Positions 13,221 to 17,750 of a stretch of 17,750 nt of DNA are shown one piece after another; positions within the stretch are counted from its first letter, which is position 1, and every line of letters begins with the position of its first letter. The notes beneath the pieces are model-generated. The model saw only the letters and a list, made by a program, of their open reading frames with translations. It was not told where the DNA came from and searched no databases. A program made the translations under genes and the position numbers. The DNA comes from Bacillus massilioanorexius. GTDB lineage: Bacteria; Bacillota; Bacilli; Bacillales; DSM-1321. The DNA lies in the NCBI RefSeq assembly GCF_902374955.1, contig NZ_CABKRX010000104.1:1-17750 (forward strand). The letters are read 5' to 3'.

Positions 13221-14621
13221 TTAAAAAAATTTATTTGAATTTGTGTCGATTTCGTACTTTTTCATTTTTTTATATAAATTAGCACGAGACATCCCCAACT
13301 TTTTGGCAGTTAAACTCTTGTTTCCGTATGTCTCCTTTAGCATTTGCACGATACGTTCCTTTTCTAAATGTTTTTTTTCATCTGATAAAGTGGAAATTTG
13401 AAATGAAACTGTTGCTGTGTTCTTACGGGTGTAATGTGTTACATGCGAGAGATCCACTTGCGTTATTTCACTATGCTCATTAAGGACGACCAAACGTTCG
13501 ATAACATTTCGAAGCTCCCGAATGTTTCCTGGCCATGAATATTCTTGTAGAGCCTGTTTTGTTTCAAAAGTGATGCTAGGAATAGGCTTTTGATAAGTGA
13601 AACAAAGCTCTTTTAAAAAGATGTTAGTTAAGTATAGGATATCATCTACTCGTTCTCTCAATGGGGGAATGGTTATAGAAAAAACATTCAAGCGGTAATA
13701 TAAATCTGCTCGAAAAGATCCTTGAATGATCATTTGTTCAAGATTACGATTGGTGGCGGCAATGATACGGATATTAACGTTTTTTGCTGATTGTCCGCCA
13801 ATTCGATAAAGTTCTTTTTCCTGTAATACACGTAGTAATTTAACCTGCATATCAAGAGGAAGTTCGCCCACTTCATCTAAGAAAAGAGTACCGCCATCCG
13901 CTAGTTCTATTTTTCCAGGTTTACCGCTTTTTAAAGCTCCAGTATAAGCCCCACTTTCATAGCCAAAAAATTCACTTTCAAATAAGGCGTGTGGAATCGC
14001 ACCACAGTTAATGGGGATAAATGGTTGATTATGACGTAGACTTTCTTTATGAATGGCTTGAGCAAACAGCTCTTTCCCTACGCCACTTTCTCCATTAATG
14101 AGAACGGAAGCATCTGTTTTTGCTACTTTTTTCGCATTTACTATCATTTGCTGAATGGTTGAATTATTCCCTTTAATGCTTTGGAAAGCATCATTTAAAT
14201 TACTTTGATTCATTTGTTGTTTCAATTGTTGAAGTTCTTTGGATGTGGATGTTAGCTGCTCATTTAATTTAATTGTTGTAGTAATGTCCTTTTCAATGGA
14301 TATAGCCCCAATTAATTGGTGATTTTCATTATAAATCGGTTTGGCATTAATAAGTACATGTTTATTCGGTCTAGGAATATGATACATATCAATTATTGTT
14401 TGTTGAGTTTGTAGCACTTGTAAATTCATTAAATCATCTTGATGAAAAAATTCTTTAATGTTCTTACCAATAATATCTTCTTTTTTTATGTGATATGTTT
14501 TTTCAGCAGCTTCATTCCAGTAGACAGTTTCTTCATTAGTATTAATTACAGTCACCGCTTCATCTGTTACTGATAGCAATGTTTGCAAAGTATTTTTAGC
14601 AAATGAATTTTCAGTAATCAT
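13221..14621 (-). CDS. PAS-containing sigma-54-dependent activator of proline catabolism
   Basis: Enhancer-binding protein of the RocR type, 466 residues. A PAS domain (about 12-115) probably senses the signal. A short coiled coil (about 117-140) leads to the AAA+ ATPase (about 148-375): Walker A GESGVGKE (177-184), the sigma-54 contact loop as GAYTGA (224-229, Tyr replacing the more usual Phe), Walker B GGTLFLDE (243-250) and RADLYYRLNVF. The C-terminal Fis-type helix-turn-helix (about 420-460) has GNKSLTAKKLGMSRANLYKKMKKY. The start follows GAGGTGAT. The gene diverges from the P5C dehydrogenase gene, whose promoter is of the -24/-12 type with inverted repeats upstream, so it most likely activates that operon in response to proline or a related metabolite. 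Confidence 0.92.
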   Translation of the reverse strand: MITENSFAKNTLQTLLSVTDEAVTVINTNEETVYWNEAAEKTYHIKKEDIIGKNIKEFFHQDDLMNLQVLQTQQTIIDMYHIPRPNKHVLINAKPIYNENHQLIGAISIEKDITTTIKLNEQLTSTSKELQQLKQQMNQSNLNDAFQSIKGNNSTIQQMIVNAKKVAKTDASVLINGESGVGKELFAQAIHKESLRHNQPFIPINCGAIPHALFESEFFGYESGAYTGALKSGKPGKIELADGGTLFLDEVGELPLDMQVKLLRVLQEKELYRIGGQSAKNVNIRIIAATNRNLEQMIIQGSFRADLYYRLNVFSITIPPLRERVDDILYLTNIFLKELCFTYQKPIPSITFETKQALQEYSWPGNIRELRNVIERLVVLNEHSEITQVDLSHVTHYTRKNTATVSFQISTLSDEKKHLEKERIVQMLKETYGNKSLTAKKLGMSRANLYKKMKKYEIDTNSNKFF

Positions 14622-14641
14622 ATTATCACCTCAATGAATGT

Positions 14642-14719
14642 ATACTCTGTCTATTAAAAAACACACTGTAGACACTTTTGTATCTAAAAGGATACAGAGT
14701 ATTGGTCTGAATGTCTACA
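14642..14719 (+). promoter_or_regulatory. putative upstream activator sites (inverted repeats)
   Basis: Three symmetric pairs lie here: ATACTCTGT/ACAGAGTAT (14642-14650, 14694-14702), TGTATC-N6-GATACA (14679-14696) and TGTAGACA/TGTCTACA (14667-14674, 14712-14719). They are about 70 to 145 bp upstream of the expected transcription start, the usual place for enhancer-binding protein sites. Which pair is bound cannot be told. Confidence 0.55.
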
Positions 14720-14759
14720 TAATTTACGTAATATTAGTAATTTTTCTTGTTTTTGGAAT

Positions 14760-14776
14760 TTGGCACGAATTTTGCA
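14760..14776 (+). promoter_or_regulatory. sigma-54 (-24/-12) promoter of the proline operon
   Basis: TTGGCACG followed by TTTGCA, with GG (14762-14763) and GC (14774-14775) separated by exactly 10 bp, matches the sigma-54 consensus TGGCAC-N5-TTGCA fully. Transcription should start about 12 bp downstream, leaving a short leader before the ribosome binding site. Confidence 0.92.
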
Positions 14777-14825
14777 TTGATAAGAGTATAAATATCGTCA
14801 ATTTTAGTAAAAGGGAGAGATAAAA

Positions 14826-16394
14826 ATGACTACTTCATTAAATCAAGAAATTCCAGTATACAAACATGAGCCATTTACAGATTTTTCGTTAGAAGAAAAT
14901 AAAAGAGCTTTTGAAGAATCATTAGCATATGTAGGGACACAATTAAATCAGCATTATCCATTGGTTATTGGTAGTGAGCGCATCATAACAGAAGATAAAA
15001 TAGCGTCTGTTAACCCTGCAAATATTAAAGAAGTGATTGGTTCAGTTTCGAAAGCGAATAAAGAACATGCTGAAAAAGCGATGAGTATAGCACTACAAAC
15101 ATTTGAATCATGGAAGCATGTAGCACCAGAAGAGAGAGCAGCCATTTTATTTCGTGCAGCAGCATTGTTACGTAATAGAAAACACGAATTTTCTAGCTAT
15201 TTAGTGAAAGAAGCAGGAAAACCGTGGAAAGAAGCAGATGGTGATACAGCTGAAGCCATCGATTTCATTGAGTATTATGCTCGACAAATGTTGAAATTGA
15301 AGGATGGGGTAGCTGTTAATAATCGTGAGGGAGAAGAAAATTCTTTCAATTATATTCCACTAGGTGTAGGAGTTATTATTTCACCTTTTAATTTTCCGTT
15401 AGCTATTATGGCAGGTACGGCTATTGCTGCAATTGTAGCTGGTAATACAATCCTTTTAAAACCTGCTAATACAACGCCTGTTGTAGCAGCAAAATTTGTA
15501 GAACTGTTAGAAGACGCCGGTCTTCCTGATGGAGTACTAAGCTTTATTCCAGGTAGCGGAGCAGAAATTGGGGATTATTTAGTAGACCATCCGAAAACTC
15601 GCTTTGTATCATTTACAGGCTCTCGAGAAGTAGGTTGTCGTATTTATGAACGAGCTGCTAAAGTTCACGAGGGACAAATTTGGCTTAAACGTGTCATTGC
15701 TGAAATGGGTGGAAAAGATACAGTTGTTGTTGATAAGGAAGCGGATCTTGATTTAGCAGCAGCATCTATTGTGTACTCTGCCTTTGGTTTTTCAGGACAA
15801 AAATGTTCGGCGGGTTCAAGAGCAGTTGTTCATCAAGATGTATATAATGAAGTATTAGAGAAAGCGATTACTTTAACAGAATCTCTTGTAGTTGGCGATC
15901 CTGCTGATGGTAGCACTTATATGGGACCAGTTATTGATCAGGCTGCTTACAATAAAATTATGAATTATATGGAAATAGGGAAAAAAGAGGGACGCTTAGT
16001 TGTTGGGGGAAATGGAGATGATTCTAAAGGGTATTTTATTCACCCAACGATTTTTGCTGATGTTGATGAGAAATCAAGATTAATGCAGGAAGAAATTTTT
16101 GGGCCTGTCCTTGCATTTTGTAAAGCAACAGATTTTGAACATAGCATGAAGATTGCTAATAATACAGATTATGGTTTAACAGGAGCATTCATCTCGAATA
16201 ACATGGAATTGATTGAAAAAGCAAAAAAAGAATTTCATGTAGGGAATCTATATTTTAATCGTGGTTGTACAGGGGCAATAGTTGGTTATCAGCCATTTGG
16301 TGGATTCAATATGTCAGGTACTGATTCTAAAGCGGGTGGACCAGATTACTTAATGCTTCATATGCAAGCAAAAACAATGAGCATCATGTTATAA
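14826..16394 (+). CDS. pruA: delta-1-pyrroline-5-carboxylate dehydrogenase
   Basis: Oxidises glutamate-gamma-semialdehyde (from pyrroline-5-carboxylate) to glutamate with NAD+, the second step of proline breakdown; cytosolic. The 522-residue protein is a full aldehyde dehydrogenase of the PruA/RocA type: SPFNFPLAI (186-194) and KPANTTP for NAD+ binding, FTGSREVG (263-270), general-base Glu in AEMGGKD (about 293), nucleophile Cys in GQKCSAGS (about 327), EEIFGPVLA, and C-terminal QPFGGFNMSGTDSKAGG. GGGAGAG lies before the ATG. It is first in an operon with proline dehydrogenase under a sigma-54 promoter and a divergent activator. The context supports a proline rather than an arginine catabolic role, although RocA-type enzymes serve both. 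Confidence 0.94.
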   Translation: MTTSLNQEIPVYKHEPFTDFSLEENKRAFEESLAYVGTQLNQHYPLVIGSERIITEDKIASVNPANIKEVIGSVSKANKEHAEKAMSIALQTFESWKHVAPEERAAILFRAAALLRNRKHEFSSYLVKEAGKPWKEADGDTAEAIDFIEYYARQMLKLKDGVAVNNREGEENSFNYIPLGVGVIISPFNFPLAIMAGTAIAAIVAGNTILLKPANTTPVVAAKFVELLEDAGLPDGVLSFIPGSGAEIGDYLVDHPKTRFVSFTGSREVGCRIYERAAKVHEGQIWLKRVIAEMGGKDTVVVDKEADLDLAAASIVYSAFGFSGQKCSAGSRAVVHQDVYNEVLEKAITLTESLVVGDPADGSTYMGPVIDQAAYNKIMNYMEIGKKEGRLVVGGNGDDSKGYFIHPTIFADVDEKSRLMQEEIFGPVLAFCKATDFEHSMKIANNTDYGLTGAFISNNMELIEKAKKEFHVGNLYFNRGCTGAIVGYQPFGGFNMSGTDSKAGGPDYLMLHMQAKTMSIML

Positions 16395-16489
16395 GCATTT
16401 TAAGAATGGTCGTTAAAGAGAAAGTAAATGAAGTATATAGATTAGCATTATAGGGGTTAATTACTAGGGATCATACGGAGGGGAAAGGT

Positions 16490-17404
16490 ATGTTTGCGGA
16501 ACTATCCAAAAGCTTTTTTATGTCTGTTTCACAAAATAAGCCTTTAAATAAAGCAGCAAAGAAAGTAGGATTACGTTTTGGAGCTTCACAGGTAGTGGCA
16601 GGTATGACGATTGAAAGTGCGATTCGTAAAGTGCAGGAGCTAAATGCAAAAGGCTTAGTTTGTACACTAGATCACTTAGGGGAATTTGTCTCAAATCGAG
16701 AAGAAGCGATAGAAGCAACAGAATATAACATTCGAACCCTAGAGGCTATTGCGGCAGCGGGAGTAAATAGCAATTTATCTGTGAAAATGACGCAACTTGG
16801 TCTTGATATCAATCGAGATTTTTGTTTAGACAATATGAGAAAAATAGTCGCGACTGCCAAGAAAACAAATAATTTTGTTCGAATTGATATGGAAGATTAT
16901 GCTCATTGTCAAATGACACTTGATATATTAAATGAACTTCGACAAGAATTCAATAATGTTGGGACAGTAATACAAGCTTATTTATTTCGTTCCAATCAAG
17001 ATATAAGCGATTTAAAAGGAGTTCCACTTCGATTAGTGAAGGGTGCATATAAGGAAGCACCTGAAGTCGCTTATCAAAAGAAAGATGAAGTAGATGCAAA
17101 TTATTTAAAAATTATTCAAGCACACTTATTAAACGGAAGTTATACTGCGATTGCCACACATGATCATGAAATAATTGCAGCCATAAAAACATTCGTAGCG
17201 GAGCATCAAATTCCAAACGAACAATTCGAATTCCAAATGCTCTATGGATTTAGAACAGATTTGCAATTGAAATTGATTAAAGAGGGCTACAAAATGCGTG
17301 TATATATTCCATTCGGTGATGATTGGTTTGGCTATTTTATGCGTCGACTAGCTGAGAGACCACAAAATGTATCATTTGCTATAAAAGGATTATTTGGGAA
17401 ATAA
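16490..17404 (+). CDS. proline dehydrogenase (monofunctional, FAD-dependent)
   Basis: Oxidises proline to pyrroline-5-carboxylate, passing electrons to FAD and then the quinone pool; first step of proline breakdown, at the membrane surface. The 304-residue monofunctional enzyme of the Bacillus PutB/FadM type has the family motifs in order: LDHLGE, VKMTQLGLD, VRIDMEDY, QAYLFRS, RLVKGAYKE, IATHDHEI, EFQMLYG, and the substrate-binding RVYIPFGDDWFGYFMRRLAERPQN. GGAGGGG before the ATG is a strong ribosome binding site. It lies 95 bp after the P5C dehydrogenase gene with no terminator or promoter visible between, so they form one operon. An insertion sequence begins about 20 bp after the stop codon. 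Confidence 0.94.
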   Translation: MFAELSKSFFMSVSQNKPLNKAAKKVGLRFGASQVVAGMTIESAIRKVQELNAKGLVCTLDHLGEFVSNREEAIEATEYNIRTLEAIAAAGVNSNLSVKMTQLGLDINRDFCLDNMRKIVATAKKTNNFVRIDMEDYAHCQMTLDILNELRQEFNNVGTVIQAYLFRSNQDISDLKGVPLRLVKGAYKEAPEVAYQKKDEVDANYLKIIQAHLLNGSYTAIATHDHEIIAAIKTFVAEHQIPNEQFEFQMLYGFRTDLQLKLIKEGYKMRVYIPFGDDWFGYFMRRLAERPQNVSFAIKGLFGK

Positions 17405-17423
17405 AAAAGAGGTTTACTCAGGT

Positions 17424-17750
17424 AGTGACCCCTTAAAGTTAGAGTTTTTATTACGCAGCTGATTGGCTGGTTTGAGTTCGGTATTGTACGGGACTTAAAC
17501 CAGCCAATTTCTGCTTAATGCGTTTGTTGTTATAGTAATCGATATACGCTTCGATTTTTCGTTTTAACTCATCGTACGATACTAATTCTTCTCCATAATA
17601 CATTTCTTGTTTTAAAATCCCAAAGAAATTTTCCATTGTCGCATTATCTGCACAGGTTGCTTTTCTAGACATACTCTGAAAAATATGATTCTGCTTTAAT
17701 GTTTGAATCCATTTGTTGTGCTGGTAATGCCATCCTTGATCTGAATGATA
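17424..17750 (-). mobile_element. IS3-family insertion sequence, one end (continues beyond the window)
   Basis: The terminal sequence begins around TGACCCCTTAAAGTTAGAG (from 17426), resembling IS150-group inverted-repeat ends, and is followed by the 3' end of the transposase gene reading toward that end. The exact first base and the target duplication cannot be set without the other end. Confidence 0.75.
17451..17750 (-). CDS. IS3-family transposase OrfB, C-terminal part
   Basis: Partial DDE transposase. The frame stays open to the window edge, so the gene is longer than a start at the internal Met at 17672 would suggest: translation from 17750 reads YHSDQGWHYQ..., containing the second catalytic Asp (HSDQG), then FQSMSRKATCADNATMENFFGILKQE with the catalytic Glu (ENFF), and a C-terminus with YIDYYNNKRI and LAGLSPVQYR, all typical of the IS150 subgroup. 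No break is visible in the 99 residues present. In the intact element this protein is normally made by programmed frameshifting from OrfA, which would lie outside the window. Confidence 0.92.
   Translation of the reverse strand, partial: YHSDQGWHYQHNKWIQTLKQNHIFQSMSRKATCADNATMENFFGILKQEMYYGEELVSYDELKRKIEAYIDYYNNKRIKQKLAGLSPVQYRTQTSQSAA

Noticed and set aside
1..17750. CRISPR arrays, tRNA or rRNA genes, phage genes, toxin-antitoxin pairs
   Set aside because: I looked for regularly spaced direct repeats, tRNA-like arms and typical proteins on both strands and saw none.

Overview
The window is AT-rich DNA from a Gram-positive, spore-former-type member of the Bacillaceae/Caryophanaceae (Lysinibacillus, Rummeliibacillus or Bacillus sensu lato). 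Support for this comes from strong GGAGG ribosome binding sites, TTG starts, Bacillus-like protein families (PbuE-like MFS, YtcJ, a PutC/PutB pair) and decayed copies of a GC-rich interspersed repeat typical of Bacillaceae. I cannot name the species.

Layout. 1-2043: a small unknown gene and an APC-family amino acid permease with its own promoter and terminator. 2115-3325: a secreted protein with two SH3b domains and a DUF4163/DUF3298-like C-terminus, ending in a terminator shared with the convergent genes. 3341-5500 (minus): a two-gene operon, a SulP anion transporter with STAS domain followed by an overlapping ArsR-type repressor; a nearly perfect 34-bp palindrome overlaps its -10 box. 6259-7858 (minus): a YtcJ-like amidohydrolase whose first codons are cut off by a frameshift. 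9164-11294 (minus): a TrmB-type regulator followed by a PbuE-like MFS exporter, with a palindromic operator between them. 11499-12222 (minus): a monofunctional peptidoglycan glycosyltransferase. 13221-17404: a proline catabolism module, made of a sigma-54 enhancer-binding activator divergent from delta-1-pyrroline-5-carboxylate dehydrogenase and proline dehydrogenase, with a consensus -24/-12 promoter and upstream inverted repeats. 17426-17750: one end of an IS3-family insertion sequence that abuts this operon.

The most unusual content lies in the three large gene-free stretches. Each holds, on the minus strand, the same arrangement: a sigma-B-like promoter (GGATTA-type -35, 13-nt gap after the 8-mer, GGGTAT), a hairpin (GACGAG...CTCGTC or AACGAG...CTCGTT) right at the predicted transcript start, one strand of a 13-bp stem (GGTGGTTGGTTGC), a core of about 300 to 550 nt that shows no obvious similarity between copies, the other strand of the stem (GCAACCTACCACC), and a rho-independent terminator. 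Compensatory base changes in both stems support an RNA structure. I read this as a three-member family of candidate long noncoding RNAs with conserved ends and variable cores, probably stress-inducible. I recognise no known family for it. The same stretches also carry four copies, in different states of decay, of the GC-rich Bacillaceae repeat.
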